Shown here one piece after another: positions 7,786 to 15,900 of a stretch of 34,652 bases of DNA (the first letter of the stretch is position 1; each line of letters opens with the position of its first letter). The translations under genes and the position numbers were made by a program. Source of the stretch: Syntrophaceae bacterium (GTDB lineage: Bacteria; Desulfobacterota; SM23-61); NCBI GenBank assembly GCA_013388675.1, contig JACAEW010000002.1, positions 1 to 34,652 on the forward strand, given 5' to 3'. The notes below the pieces were generated by a model. The model did not search any database. It had not been told where the DNA came from and saw only the letters and a list, made by a program, of their open reading frames with translations.

Positions 7786-8639
7786 AAAAAAGGGACGTCC
7801 GCAAAAAGACTCCAGATGTTAGGAGGACAGGGCGGCTGAATGGCAGCTTATCGGGGATTTGCTGCCAAGCCTATTGGTTCCTGGCGGAATGGGGGCCCTA
7901 CATTTTTATCTTGACCGTGCTCTTGGGATTACACATCTGGAGTTGGGCCGGCCCCGCGAATGCCTGGTGGCCCGAGTCCCACAAGGCCATCGGGCGCAAT
8001 GCCCTGGAAGTATTGCCGGAGAAATTAAGAAAGGTCTTTGAATCCGACTCGGAAATCCTGGCGGCCCTTCTCTGGGGGATGGTTGAACCGGACTACAACC
8101 GCATCGAGGACCATCGTATCTACCTCAAGGTGATCCGGGGGACCCCAACGGGCCCAGGGGGAGTCCACACCGCCCTGGAGAAATACGCCAAGCAAGCGGA
8201 AGAGATGATTCGAGCGGGAGAGCCGATGAACCGGATCGCTTTCGTTCTCGGGCAGGCGGCCCACTTCATCCAGGATGTGAATGTGCCGCTGCACACGATC
8301 TATGGAGACACACGGGAGCAGCACCGGGCTTATGAGGAAGCGGCCTATGTCTGGAATTGGCCGAACGCCCAGTATGGGTACAAGGGCTTTTTTCTAGCGA
8401 AAAATTACAAATGCTTTGCTTATGAAGCCGCCAAGCGCAGTCACGCTTATTACGATAAAGCCCTCGAGAATCCCCCACCCCGGGAGGTGATCGAAAAAAC
8501 CTGGAATGACGCGGTGAACGACACCGCCAACCTGTGGCTCTCCATCTTTTACCGAGTCCTCGGCCCGGAAAAAGCCTTCGAACTGTACGGAATCCCGTCC
8601 CCCAAGGGAGAGTTGGGAAAGGGCTGGTTTTGCGGGTGA
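7782..8639 (+). CDS. Exported zinc-dependent phospholipase C/P1 nuclease-like protein
   Basis: 285 aa protein of the zinc phospholipase C / S1-P1 nuclease superfamily. A hydrophobic segment (residues about 38-56) ending in ANA-WWPESH predicts export, with the mature protein starting at a Trp that can serve as the first zinc ligand. Other expected ligands are visible: H67, D104, H111, then H161, D165 and H171 (AAHFIQDVNVPLH) and H181, E185 (EQHRAYEE), with spacings close to the family. The start is uncertain: the ATG at 7782 lacks a good ribosome site, and an aggaggacagg at 7821 precedes a CTG in frame but no in-frame ATG. The N-terminal cytoplasmic stretch is unusually long and basic. Likely lipid or nucleotide phosphodiester hydrolysis outside the cytoplasm. 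Confidence 0.78.
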   Translation: MKKRDVRKKTPDVRRTGRLNGSLSGICCQAYWFLAEWGPYIFILTVLLGLHIWSWAGPANAWWPESHKAIGRNALEVLPEKLRKVFESDSEILAALLWGMVEPDYNRIEDHRIYLKVIRGTPTGPGGVHTALEKYAKQAEEMIRAGEPMNRIAFVLGQAAHFIQDVNVPLHTIYGDTREQHRAYEEAAYVWNWPNAQYGYKGFFLAKNYKCFAYEAAKRSHAYYDKALENPPPREVIEKTWNDAVNDTANLWLSIFYRVLGPEKAFELYGIPSPKGELGKGWFCG

Positions 8640-8693
8640 AAATGGGAGTGGGTCGGCAAGCGATTTGATTTTGATCCGGGCCCCCCTAAGGTC

Positions 8694-10367
8694 TCACTCT
8701 TTAAAACTTCCATCCACCTGAACATCGATTAAGAATGGGCCGTCCAGGGCTAGGGCGTGGCTGAGCAGGTGCTTAAATTCCCCCAGCTTCTCGCATCTCT
8801 CCGCAGGGACTCCCAGGGAGCGGGACAGGCTGATGAAATCGATGTATGGCTGTTCCAGGTCCATGCCAACGTAACTGCCCGACTTGGCCGAAAATCCACC
8901 CAGCGCGTGAGTCCGTTCCTTGAGGATTCGGTATCCACGGTTATTGCAAATCACGAATACAACAGCCAGGCCGTAACGGGCGGCGGTCCAGAGGCCCTGG
9001 AAGGAGTACATGGCGCTTCCATCCCCGATGAGGCCGACCACGGGCCGGTCCGGCAAGGCCACCTTGATCCCCAGGGCTGCGGGGATTCCCCAGCCGATTC
9101 CACCGCCCCGCATTCCATAGAAACTGTGCCGGTCTTCGCTGCGCAGAAAAGTCGTCAGGGCTCTACCCGAAGAAATGGCTTCATCCACCATAACGGCGTT
9201 CGGCGGTAAGCTGTCGGCTACAGTCTCCATTAGAGCCAGGGGTCGGATGGGAATCAGGTTCCTTTCTTGACGGGCTTTCTCCCGCAGCTCTGATATCCTC
9301 TTTTCCTTCATCTGCCGGATCCTTTCCATCCGGACCCTGGCTTCTTTCTGTTTTTCATGGGAGACTCGATCCTTCAGCGCCTTTTCCAATTCCCGCAAGG
9401 TTTCCTTGGGGTCGCCGAGGATGCCGAGCGAAGCGGGATAATTCTTCCCGATTTCCCAAGGGTCCAGGTGAAGATGAATGATCGACAGGCCGGGAGGCAC
9501 GGGGTCCAGATCGGAAGGCAAGGACATGGTCATGAGGTCCGCACCGATGGAGAAGAGGACATCCGCGTCCTCAAGAGCCTTCCGGGCGATTTTCTGGAGA
9601 CGGGTAAGGGGGCCCAGGGAGAGCGGGTGGGAGGAGGGGAAATTGCATGTCCCGGAGACGGTCTGCTGGTATACCGGGGCTCCGAGGAGTTCGGCCACCA
9701 CCGCGAGCTCTCGGTGAGCATCCCCTCTAGCGACTGCGTCCCCGGCTATGATCACCGGATTTTTGGAACCTCCCAGGATTTCCGCCGCCCTTTCGACAGC
9801 TTCGCGGGAGGCCCGCAAGCGCGGGTCGATGCGGGTGGGAGCTCCCAGGTCCATCTCCCCCTCGGCTTTCAGCACATCCATGGGGAGGGCCAAGAAAACG
9901 GGGCCGGTAGGGGGAGCCGTAGCCACCTTGACGGCGCGGTGAATTGCCCGGGGCAGGTCCTCCAGACGTCGAATTTCATAGGACCACTTGACGTAAGGCC
10001 GGGCCACCTCGGCCAGGTTCGACGAAAGAATGGGCTCAGTTAGAAGAAAGCTTTGATCGTGCTGACCGGCGGTGAGAAGGATGGGAGCACCCGATTTCGA
10101 TGCATTGTAAAGCATCCCCATGCAATTCCCCAACCCCGGGCTGACATGAACGTTCACCGCCGCTGGCTTTCCCGAGGCAACGGTATAGCCGTCGGCCATG
10201 GATACGGCGACTCCTTCATGGAGAGCCAGGTAGTAACGAATTTCTTCCTGGCCCGCCAGGGCATCCATCAGGGGTAACTCGGTAGTGCCAGGGTTGCCGA
10301 AGATGTATTGGATGCCTTCCTGTTTCAGAATCTCCAAAAACGCCTGCCGGCCAGAGATGCGTGGCAT
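8694..10367 (-). CDS. ThDP-dependent enzyme, acetolactate synthase/benzoylformate decarboxylase-like
   Basis: 557 aa with the three-domain layout of ThDP enzymes: Pyr domain (NPGTTELP, catalytic Glu E51 in LHEGVAVSMADGY), central TPP_enzyme_M domain, and PP domain with the ThDP/Mg motif GDGSAMYSF (448-456) to NNRGY (475-479). The Pyr domain resembles benzoylformate decarboxylase, including VNVHVSPGLGNCMG with H74 and RPYVKWSYE. The second active-site histidine of benzoylformate decarboxylase is not apparent in the central domain, so reaction specificity is open (2-oxoacid decarboxylase or carboligase). An aaggag site sits just upstream of the start. Divergently placed to the tandem TetR gene, with an extended -10-like tgctatgat in between. 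Confidence 0.85.
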   Translation of the reverse strand: MPRISGRQAFLEILKQEGIQYIFGNPGTTELPLMDALAGQEEIRYYLALHEGVAVSMADGYTVASGKPAAVNVHVSPGLGNCMGMLYNASKSGAPILLTAGQHDQSFLLTEPILSSNLAEVARPYVKWSYEIRRLEDLPRAIHRAVKVATAPPTGPVFLALPMDVLKAEGEMDLGAPTRIDPRLRASREAVERAAEILGGSKNPVIIAGDAVARGDAHRELAVVAELLGAPVYQQTVSGTCNFPSSHPLSLGPLTRLQKIARKALEDADVLFSIGADLMTMSLPSDLDPVPPGLSIIHLHLDPWEIGKNYPASLGILGDPKETLRELEKALKDRVSHEKQKEARVRMERIRQMKEKRISELREKARQERNLIPIRPLALMETVADSLPPNAVMVDEAISSGRALTTFLRSEDRHSFYGMRGGGIGWGIPAALGIKVALPDRPVVGLIGDGSAMYSFQGLWTAARYGLAVVFVICNNRGYRILKERTHALGGFSAKSGSYVGMDLEQPYIDFISLSRSLGVPAERCEKLGEFKHLLSHALALDGPFLIDVQVDGSFKE

Positions 10368-10700
10368 ATGAGCTCCTTAAAAGAAAATCGTCGAAAGGGG
10401 CTTGGCATCCCAAATTTTGCGTGAGTATCATAGCATAAGCTTCGTATAAAAAAGGAGAAAAAAGGGGTAACAATTTGGCTTTTTGAAAAATTGTCAAATC
10501 CCCCTTAAGGCCCCTTTTTCAAAGTGGGAACAGGCTTCATGGGGCATCGAATTCCGGGAAATAACCTCTCCTCCCTTTGGAAAGGGAGGCCGGGAGGGAT
10601 TTCGGGGAAGGACGTTTCAAACCAATAAACTGTTGGAAAAGGCAAAGTTTCTCACCCAGCCAGATTTTCAGGCTTTCCCTTTCGGCTTGGTGGAAAAGAG
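10368..10700. other. Divergent spacer with C/G-rich repeat element
   Basis: No gene seen. Next to 10367 are the minus-strand ribosome site and a possible extended -10. From 10496 comes a copy of the aaatcccccttaaggcccc / ctttttcaaag element that recurs at 12940-13035, followed by cctccctttggaaagggagg, a short inverted repeat. The final part leads into the tetR promoter. Confidence 0.5.
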
Positions 10701-10757
10701 TTGCGTCGGGAAAAGAAAGTCAATATAATGCTCAAAAGTGATAGGTGATTCACTTTT
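10701..10757 (+). promoter_or_regulatory. tetR promoter and palindromic operator
   Basis: TTGCGT (10701-10706), 17 bases, TATAAT (10724-10729). Five bases on is a 24-bp palindrome at 10734-10757, with arms aaaagtga and tcactttt around taggtgat; it abuts the ATG at 10758. The aggtga inside it (10743-10748) also serves as the likely ribosome site, so binding of a repressor would block both transcription and the translation start region. A near copy lies before the SDR gene at 12166. Confidence 0.75.
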
Positions 10758-12029
10758 ATGGATCTTCCCGTGAGAGAGAAAAGGAAAATATCGGACGGCA
10801 GACCTTCTTTAACTCGGAAAGGACTGGCCACCCGGGGGGCCATTCTGGAAGCCGCCCACCGGGTCTTCAAAGATATGGGTTATTACGGTTCCTCCATTTC
10901 GGAGATCGCCCGCCGCTGCGGGGTCTCCATGGGGAACTTCTATCAATACTTCAAGAATAAAGAGCAGGTCTTCCTCGAGTTAAGCGATCTCATCCTTTCG
11001 CAGTTCATGGTTAAGGCCGAATTCCTTGCTTCCACCCAGGGGGCTTTCGAAAAACGTCTGGAGGAAGCCATACGGCTGCTGTATGAACACACCCGAGAGA
11101 ACTTCGCCTTTCATCGGATCCTGGGGGAGTCCGAGCTTACCGACCGCGTTACGATCGCTTATTACGAGGCCATGGCCCGCCATTACCGGGATTTCTTTCG
11201 CCGGGAAGCTCAGGCCGGAAACCTCCGCCCCCTCGACCCGAACATGATCTCCTACGGCCTCATCGGCATTTGTTACTTTCATTCCCTGGATTGGGGGGAA
11301 AGGGAGAAAATTTCTTCGCGGGAATCGATCCGGCAGATGGCCGACCTGATTCTGCATGGCATTAACGGTCCCGCGCGCTGGAAAAAGCGGTCTGCGGGAC
11401 CTTCACTTTCGCTTCCCCCCCCGGTTGCCCTTCACTCATCAGAAGGGGAACCCTTGACAAAAGGAGAAAGCACGCGGCAGGCCATTTTTCGGGCGGCGGA
11501 AAAGGTCATCGGCCGGCTGGGGGGCAACCGGGCCAATATTTCCGAGATTACCCGAGAGGCGGGGGTGGCCCTGGGAACTTTCTATGTCCATTTCGGCAGC
11601 AAGAGGGAATTGATCGAAGGATTGGTGAAATACGTCAACTCGCAGATGCGACGGGAACTTCAGCGGAGGGTGTCCCAAAACCAGGACCGGCGGGACGCGG
11701 AACGGGTGGGAATGATAGCTTTTTATGAATTCCTCCGGAAACACCGGGAGGTTTACCGGGTGGTACCGGAATGCGAGATGATCGATCGCGAAGTCAGCCT
11801 GTGGTACTACAAAAAAGTGGCGGATGGGTACATTCAGGGGCTGCAACGGGGGATGGAAAAAGGTGAAATTCGCAAACTCCCGCCGGTCTTCTTGGCTCGT
11901 TCCCTAATGGGTTTGATTCACTTCATCGGCCTTAAGTGGATTGTGTGGAATACAAGCGCCCAACCAGAAGTTCCCGATCATATTTTGAAGGATATGATCA
12001 CGTTAATCCTTTTTGGCCTTAAACCATAG
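10758..12029 (+). CDS. Tandem-domain TetR/AcrR family regulator
   Basis: 423 aa made of two complete TetR units in one chain. Unit 1 has its helix-turn-helix at about residues 25-70 (ILEAAHRVFKDMGYYGSSIS, then GVSMGNFYQYFKNKE) with a ligand/dimer domain to about 205. After a Pro/Ser-rich linker (210-235), unit 2 has a second HTH at about 239-286 (IFRAAEKVIGRLGG, then GVALGTFYVHFGSKREL) and another C-terminal domain. Ordinary TetR proteins are about 200 aa, so this is a covalent pseudo-dimer. It probably represses its own promoter and that of the downstream SDR gene through the shared palindrome; a CoA-ester or substrate-like ligand is likely but inferred. Confidence 0.9.
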   Translation: MDLPVREKRKISDGRPSLTRKGLATRGAILEAAHRVFKDMGYYGSSISEIARRCGVSMGNFYQYFKNKEQVFLELSDLILSQFMVKAEFLASTQGAFEKRLEEAIRLLYEHTRENFAFHRILGESELTDRVTIAYYEAMARHYRDFFRREAQAGNLRPLDPNMISYGLIGICYFHSLDWGEREKISSRESIRQMADLILHGINGPARWKKRSAGPSLSLPPPVALHSSEGEPLTKGESTRQAIFRAAEKVIGRLGGNRANISEITREAGVALGTFYVHFGSKRELIEGLVKYVNSQMRRELQRRVSQNQDRRDAERVGMIAFYEFLRKHREVYRVVPECEMIDREVSLWYYKKVADGYIQGLQRGMEKGEIRKLPPVFLARSLMGLIHFIGLKWIVWNTSAQPEVPDHILKDMITLILFGLKP

Positions 12030-12095
12030 GGGGCGGGGGACGGACCGATTCGTGATCGACCCAAACAAGAAACGCGGAACCTTGGCAATTTTTGC

Positions 12096-12148
12096 TTGAC
12101 AAGAAATTTCCTTTTTTGTATTAGAAAGTGACAGGTGATTCATATCTC
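12096..12148 (+). promoter_or_regulatory. Promoter of the SDR gene with TetR operator copy
   Basis: TTGACA (12096-12101), 17 bases, TATTAG (12119-12124). Directly after the -10 is aaagtgacaggtgattca (12126-12143), which matches the tetR operator (aaagtgataggtgattca) at 17 of 18 positions; the outer right arm is less symmetric. Same placement relative to the -10 as in the tetR promoter. Confidence 0.75.
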
Positions 12149-12165
12149 TAAAAAAGCTCGCGCTC

Positions 12166-12912
12166 ATGGCTGAACTAAGAGACAAGACAGCCATCCTAAC
12201 CGGGGCCAGCTCGGGAATCGGCGCAGCGCTGGCGCTGGAATTCTCCAAGAAAGGGGCCCGCCTAACTTTGGCGGCCCGGCGTCTGGACCGTCTGCAAGAG
12301 GTTGCCCGGGCATGTGCGGGAGTAGTTCTTCCCCTTGCCGCGGACCTCACCCGGGATTCCGACCGGAAGAAGATCGTCCAGCAAACCCTGGACCACTGGG
12401 GGCGGATCGATATCCTGGTAAACAACGCCGGTCTGGGAATCTACGGAGATGTCCTTTCGGCAAGCGAGGAGGACTGGCGGGGGATTTTTGAAGTCAACCT
12501 CTTTGCTTTGGTTTTCATGACTCGGGCGGTCCTTCCCCATATGCGGTCGCAGGGAAGCGGGATCATCGTGAACATGGCCTCCATCGGGGGGCTTATCGCC
12601 CACTCCGACAAAGTGACTCCGTATGTAGCCAGCAAGCACGCGGTGATCGGGTTTTCCCGCGGGCTGGCCAGGGACCTGGCGGGAACGGGGATCCGGGTGC
12701 TGGCCGTTTGCCCCCATCTGACAGATACGGAGTTTTTCACGGCATCTCCCGGCGCGAAGGAGATGGCGCCGGTCGTGGAAAAATTTAAATCTTTTATGGA
12801 CCGCCCCGAAGATGTGGCGCGGGGAATTTTAGAGCAACTGGATTCGGACCGGCTAATCGTTTTCCCCACAGGGAAGCCGGCCCGGGCCTACGAAAAACAG
12901 AAAGAGATTTAG
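12166..12912 (+). CDS. Short-chain dehydrogenase/reductase (SDR)
   Basis: 248 aa classical SDR, an NAD(P)-dependent alcohol/ketone oxidoreductase. The cofactor motif TGASSGIG is at 12-19, NNAG at 86-89, the catalytic Ser at 139 (NMASIGG) and YxxxK at Y153/K157. The basic residues after the second strand (AARRLDR) suggest NADP preference. First gene of the plus-strand catabolic block and placed directly behind a promoter with the TetR operator, so probably controlled by it. Likely acts on a hydroxyacyl or hydroxy/keto intermediate. Confidence 0.9.
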   Translation: MAELRDKTAILTGASSGIGAALALEFSKKGARLTLAARRLDRLQEVARACAGVVLPLAADLTRDSDRKKIVQQTLDHWGRIDILVNNAGLGIYGDVLSASEEDWRGIFEVNLFALVFMTRAVLPHMRSQGSGIIVNMASIGGLIAHSDKVTPYVASKHAVIGFSRGLARDLAGTGIRVLAVCPHLTDTEFFTASPGAKEMAPVVEKFKSFMDRPEDVARGILEQLDSDRLIVFPTGKPARAYEKQKEI

Positions 12913-12934
12913 AGCTTATCCTTAAATAAGCTAT

Positions 12935-13035
12935 TCCTTTTAAATCCCCCTTTAAAAAAGGGGGACATTGGGGGATTTACCTCGGGATTTCTTGAAAAAA
13001 TCCCCCCTCACCCCCCTTTTTCAAAGGGAGGAAAA
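12935..13035. repeat. aaatccccc...gggggattt inverted repeat cluster
   Basis: The arms aaatccccc (about 12940) and gggggattt (about 12970) flank tttaaaaaagggggacatt, then a second unit aaaaaatcccccctcacccccc plus tttttcaaagggagg follows. A relative is at 10496. A dispersed intergenic repeat that can form strong stems in the transcript between the two SDR genes. Confidence 0.65.
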
Positions 13036-13091
13036 TTATTTACGAATAAGTTCTTAGAAGGTGGATGGAATTAGATAAGGGCAACGGGTCC

Positions 13092-13838
13092 ATGAAAACG
13101 AAGAAAGTTGAAACAGCTCTCTTGATTGGCGGGGGATCCGGCATGGGCCGGGCCTCGGCCGTTGAATTGGGCGGCCATGGGGTCCGGGTCTTTGTAGCCG
13201 ACCTCAACCCGACAGCGGCCGAAGAAACGGCACGGGCGATTGCCGGAATGAAAGGTCAATCCGAAGCCTTCTCCGTGGATGTCTCCAGCAGCGAATCCGT
13301 CTCTTCTTTATTCCGCAAATTGCGTGATCGGGCCGAGCGTTTGGACCTCATGGTTCATTCGGCGGCCATTCTTGGCCGGACGGTCTTCATCGAGAACATG
13401 ACCGATGAGGAATGGAGGCAGATGACGGCGATCAATCTCGACGGAGTTTTTTACTGCTGCCGGGAGGCCGTTCGGTGGATGAAGGTCCACCAGTCCGGCC
13501 GGATCATTCTGTTCAGTTCGGTGGCTTCCCTGACTCCGACGCCCGGAGCCCTGCATTACAGCGCAGTCAAGGGAGGGATCAACATGCTGGGGAAGACCCT
13601 GGCCCAGGAAGTGTCCAAATACAACATCCGGGTGAATGTGATCGCTCCAGGGTATATCCGAACCCCCATGTTGGAAGGGCTTCCGGACGGATTTTCGGAT
13701 TACATCTTGAAACGGACGCCCCTGCGCCGTCTCGGCGAGGTGGAAGAGATCGCCGCTCTGGTTTCTTTCCTGGCTTCGCCCGGGGCGGATTTTTTTACCG
13801 GGCAGATTTTCAGCCCCAATGGCGGGCTGGTGATTTGA
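13092..13838 (+). CDS. Short-chain dehydrogenase/reductase (SDR)
   Basis: 248 aa SDR with a glycine motif GGGSGMG at 13-19, HSAA in place of NNAG at 89-92, Ser at 142/143 (LFSSVAS) and catalytic Y156/K160 (YSAVK). The acidic ADLNP after strand 2 favours NAD. The C-terminal RLGEVEEIAALVSFLASPGA and FTGQIFSPNGGL match the FabG/3-hydroxyacyl dehydrogenase-type group. The ATG at 13092 is preferred because aaggg lies about 10 bases upstream and the glycine motif starts at the normal distance; the frame is open from an ATG at 13065 whose aaggtg site is too close. Second dehydrogenase of the block. Confidence 0.88.
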   Translation: MKTKKVETALLIGGGSGMGRASAVELGGHGVRVFVADLNPTAAEETARAIAGMKGQSEAFSVDVSSSESVSSLFRKLRDRAERLDLMVHSAAILGRTVFIENMTDEEWRQMTAINLDGVFYCCREAVRWMKVHQSGRIILFSSVASLTPTPGALHYSAVKGGINMLGKTLAQEVSKYNIRVNVIAPGYIRTPMLEGLPDGFSDYILKRTPLRRLGEVEEIAALVSFLASPGADFFTGQIFSPNGGLVI

Positions 13839-14194
13839 CCCCCCATCCTTACCCCCCCTAGGGGGTCAGTGGGTCCCAAGTCTTTTGATCGATACTGGGG
13901 ACAGGAGAGTTAACGGATTGATAAACACGAAAATTCGAATATCGAAGCACGAATATCGAAACAAATTCGAATCTCGAATGACCAAAATTCCAAACGGGGG
14001 ATCTAAAGAGAGCCTTTTAGGTCATTGGAAAATTCGGATTTCTAGATTGTTCCGGATTTCGGGTTTCGTATTTCGAATTTCATCAATCACCTACCCAGCC
14101 AGAATGAGACGCCCTGTGCTCAGCAACCTAGGTTATGGGGAACGATCGGGAGGGGGGCAGGGATAAGAAGAGACGAAATGGCCGGAGAGAGGGA
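13839..14194. repeat. Spacer with aattcgaatatcgaa-type quasi-periodic inverted repeat
   Basis: No gene accepted. About 13925-13985 is packed with ttcgaatatcgaa/cacgaatatcgaaa words; about 14020-14085 has the opposing aattcggatttc, cggatttcgggtttcgtatttcgaattt words, so the two halves can pair over a long stretch with gaatgacc/ggtcatt arms inside. Just after, aatcaccta at 14085-14093 is the reverse complement of the taggtgatt core of the TetR operator, upstream of the hydratase gene. A C-rich gggggt element is at 13840-13868. Confidence 0.55.
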
Positions 14195-15019
14195 ATGTCT
14201 AAAGGATACTCACGGATTCTAGTCAATCCTCGGGACAAGATATGCTGGGTGACCATCAATCGGCCCGACGACCGGAACTCCATTGACTCCCCGCTGATGG
14301 GAGAACTGGACCGGTTGTTGCGGGAGGTAGAAAAGACAACCGCCCGGGCCATGGTTTTCACCGGGGCTGGAAGCACCCATTTCATCGGTGGCGCAGATGG
14401 GGTCGAGATGATGCAGTGCACTCCCAAAGGGGCCCGGGTGTTTTCAACCCGGATTCAAAGGCTGTTCAACCGAATGGAGGCTTCACCCCTAATCCTTGTG
14501 GCGGCCATCAACGGCCTGTGCTTTGGGGGCGGGTTTGAATTCGCCATGGCCTGCGACCTACGGGTGGCCAGCGAGGAAGCGAGGATCGGGCTGCCGGAGG
14601 TGAAAGTCGGCATCATTCCCGGGGGGGGTGGAACCCAGCGGCTTCCCCGCCTGGTGGGAATGGGGCGGGCCCTGGAGATGATCCTCAGCGGGAAGCTCTA
14701 CAGGGGAAGGGAAGCCCTGGAAGCGGGGCTGGTCCATTCGGTGGCTGCGCCGGACCAGCTCTTGAAGGAGGCGGAGAAAGTCCTGGAGCCTATATTCCGA
14801 AATCCTCAGCATGCCCTGTCTCAGGCCAAAAAGGCCGTTCGAGCCTCTCAATACACAACCCTGGCCAAAGGCCTGCAAGTTGAAATTGGCTGCTTCAGCC
14901 GTTGTTTTTCCGACGATTACTTTTTGCGCCTGATGCGCAAGCAACTGAAAGAAGGAACTTTAAAGACAACGGCCAAACTCCCCAAATGGGTGCTCGAAGA
15001 AAGGGAGAAAGGACCATGA
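14195..15019 (+). CDS. Enoyl-CoA hydratase/isomerase family protein
   Basis: 274 aa crotonase-fold protein that would hydrate an enoyl-CoA. Both catalytic glutamates of true hydratases are in place: E115 (GGGFEFAM) and E135 (GLPEVKVG), with oxyanion-hole backbone motifs [13 protein letters not shown] and INGLCFGGG and the [17 protein letters not shown] segment. The start at 14195 follows a gagaggga site; the open frame goes to 14135 without a better site. It overlaps the flavoprotein gene by four bases (ATGA), so the pair is translationally coupled. Expected role: beta-oxidation-like hydration of the CoA ester made by the neighbouring ligases. Confidence 0.9.
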   Translation: MSKGYSRILVNPRDKICWVTINRPDDRNSIDSPLMGELDRLLREVEKTTARAMVFTGAGSTHFIGGADGVEMMQCTPKGARVFSTRIQRLFNRMEASPLILVAAINGLCFGGGFEFAMACDLRVASEEARIGLPEVKVGIIPGGGGTQRLPRLVGMGRALEMILSGKLYRGREALEAGLVHSVAAPDQLLKEAEKVLEPIFRNPQHALSQAKKAVRASQYTTLAKGLQVEIGCFSRCFSDDYFLRLMRKQLKEGTLKTTAKLPKWVLEEREKGP

Positions 15020-15591
15020 AGGTGGTGGGAATCGCCGGGAGTCTGCGGCCCCAGAGCAATACGCTTTATTTCGTGAAGACCGCGCTGGGGGTGCTTGAGG
15101 GCCAGGGGATCGAGACGGAACTCGTTTCCCTCCAAGGAAGGGAAATCAAGCCCTGCACGGGCTGCTACGACTGTACCCGACAGGGGCGCTGCACCATCGA
15201 GGGGGACGACTTCGATGAAATCCTGGAGAAGATGCGCTCGGCCGAGGGACTGATCCTGGGGTCTCCGGTTTATCTAAGTTCGGTGGTTCCCCAGTTGACG
15301 GCCCTGCTGGATCGGGCGACCTTCGTGGCCTACTGGAACAACAAATTCTTCGCCGGCAAAGTGGGGGGACCCATTACCGTGGCCCGTAGGGCGGGCCACA
15401 ACATGGCCTTTTCGCAGCTTCTCCTCTGGTTCTTCATCAACGGTCTCATCGTGCCGGGTTCCACCTACTGGAACGTGGCCACCGCGGGTGCGGGAGGGGC
15501 GCGGGACGCGGAAAAAGATGCTGAGGGAATTCAGACGGTGACGAACTTTGCCCAAAACATGGACAAGCTGATGAAGAAGATTTTCCTCTAG
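15016..15591 (+). CDS. NADPH-dependent FMN reductase / iron-sulfur flavoprotein-like
   Basis: 191 aa flavodoxin-fold protein. It starts [16 protein letters not shown], the FMN phosphate loop, and has GSPVYLSSVVPQLTALLDR in the middle, as in the FMN_red family. Residues 47-59 hold four cysteines as C-x2-C-x2-C-x5-C (PCTGCYDCTRQGRC), the arrangement of archaeal/anaerobe iron-sulfur flavoprotein (Isf), so it may carry a [4Fe-4S] cluster next to FMN. Its ATG lies in the stop of the hydratase gene. In this block it could reduce a double bond or quinone, or pass electrons from the pathway; this is inference. Confidence 0.84.
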   Translation: MKVVGIAGSLRPQSNTLYFVKTALGVLEGQGIETELVSLQGREIKPCTGCYDCTRQGRCTIEGDDFDEILEKMRSAEGLILGSPVYLSSVVPQLTALLDRATFVAYWNNKFFAGKVGGPITVARRAGHNMAFSQLLLWFFINGLIVPGSTYWNVATAGAGGARDAEKDAEGIQTVTNFAQNMDKLMKKIFL

Positions 15592-15597
15592 CCATCG

Positions 15598-15642
15598 GCC
15601 TGGGCCCAGGAGGCGCATCCCGCTCAGGGCAGGACATCATGA
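15598..15642 (+). repeat. Dispersed GC-rich repeat, left arm
   Basis: Just after the flavoprotein stop: ggcccaggaggcgcatcccg plus ctcagggcaggacatcatga. Its reverse complement recurs at about 15785-15823 with 22 identical central bases, and a diverged direct copy lies at 34612-34652 straight after another stop codon. It opens with the 12-bp palindrome cctgggcccagg. Confidence 0.75.
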
Positions 15643-15784
15643 GGCAGTGGGTCTTTCAACGGTTCGCGTCGGGAAATAATTCGGTTGGCTCGATTTGATC
15701 CGCGATTCGTTTTTCGGCAAAGGGATCGGGGACAAGTGCCTTGCGGAAACCAAGCGACCGCACCGGAATCCGGGGTTTTCCCGC
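15643..15784. other. Spacer enclosed by the inverted repeat arms
   Basis: About 140 bases of lower repeat content between the two arms. No convincing reading frame, promoter or RNA was recognised. Confidence 0.4.
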
Positions 15785-15824
15785 CGATGCTGTCCTGCCC
15801 TGAGCGGGATGCACCCCCCGGGCC
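15785..15824 (-). repeat. Dispersed GC-rich repeat, right (inverted) arm
   Basis: Contains tgtcctgccctgagcgggat then gcacccccc and gggcc, the reverse complement of the left arm at 15602-15640 with about five differences over 39 bases. Together the arms could form a stem closing the spacer, or represent two insertions of a REP-like element in opposite orientation. Confidence 0.75.
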
Positions 15825-15900
15825 TGTGCGGTGGCGTATTTTGGGTTCCTTTTTTAACTGCCGGATGGGGAGTAGAGCCCAAAAATAAAGAGAGGGAGAA

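Noticed and set aside
7840-7914. ATG with an aggagg-like site (7821) as start of another small gene in the phospholipase region
   Set aside because: The frame closes after 24 codons and the larger frame carries the export signal and zinc ligands; I kept it only as a note on start uncertainty.
13885-14166. Plus-strand open frame of 93 codons
   Set aside because: It translates the cgaat-type repeat; residues simply mirror the repeated words (RISKHEYRNKF), so it is spacer.
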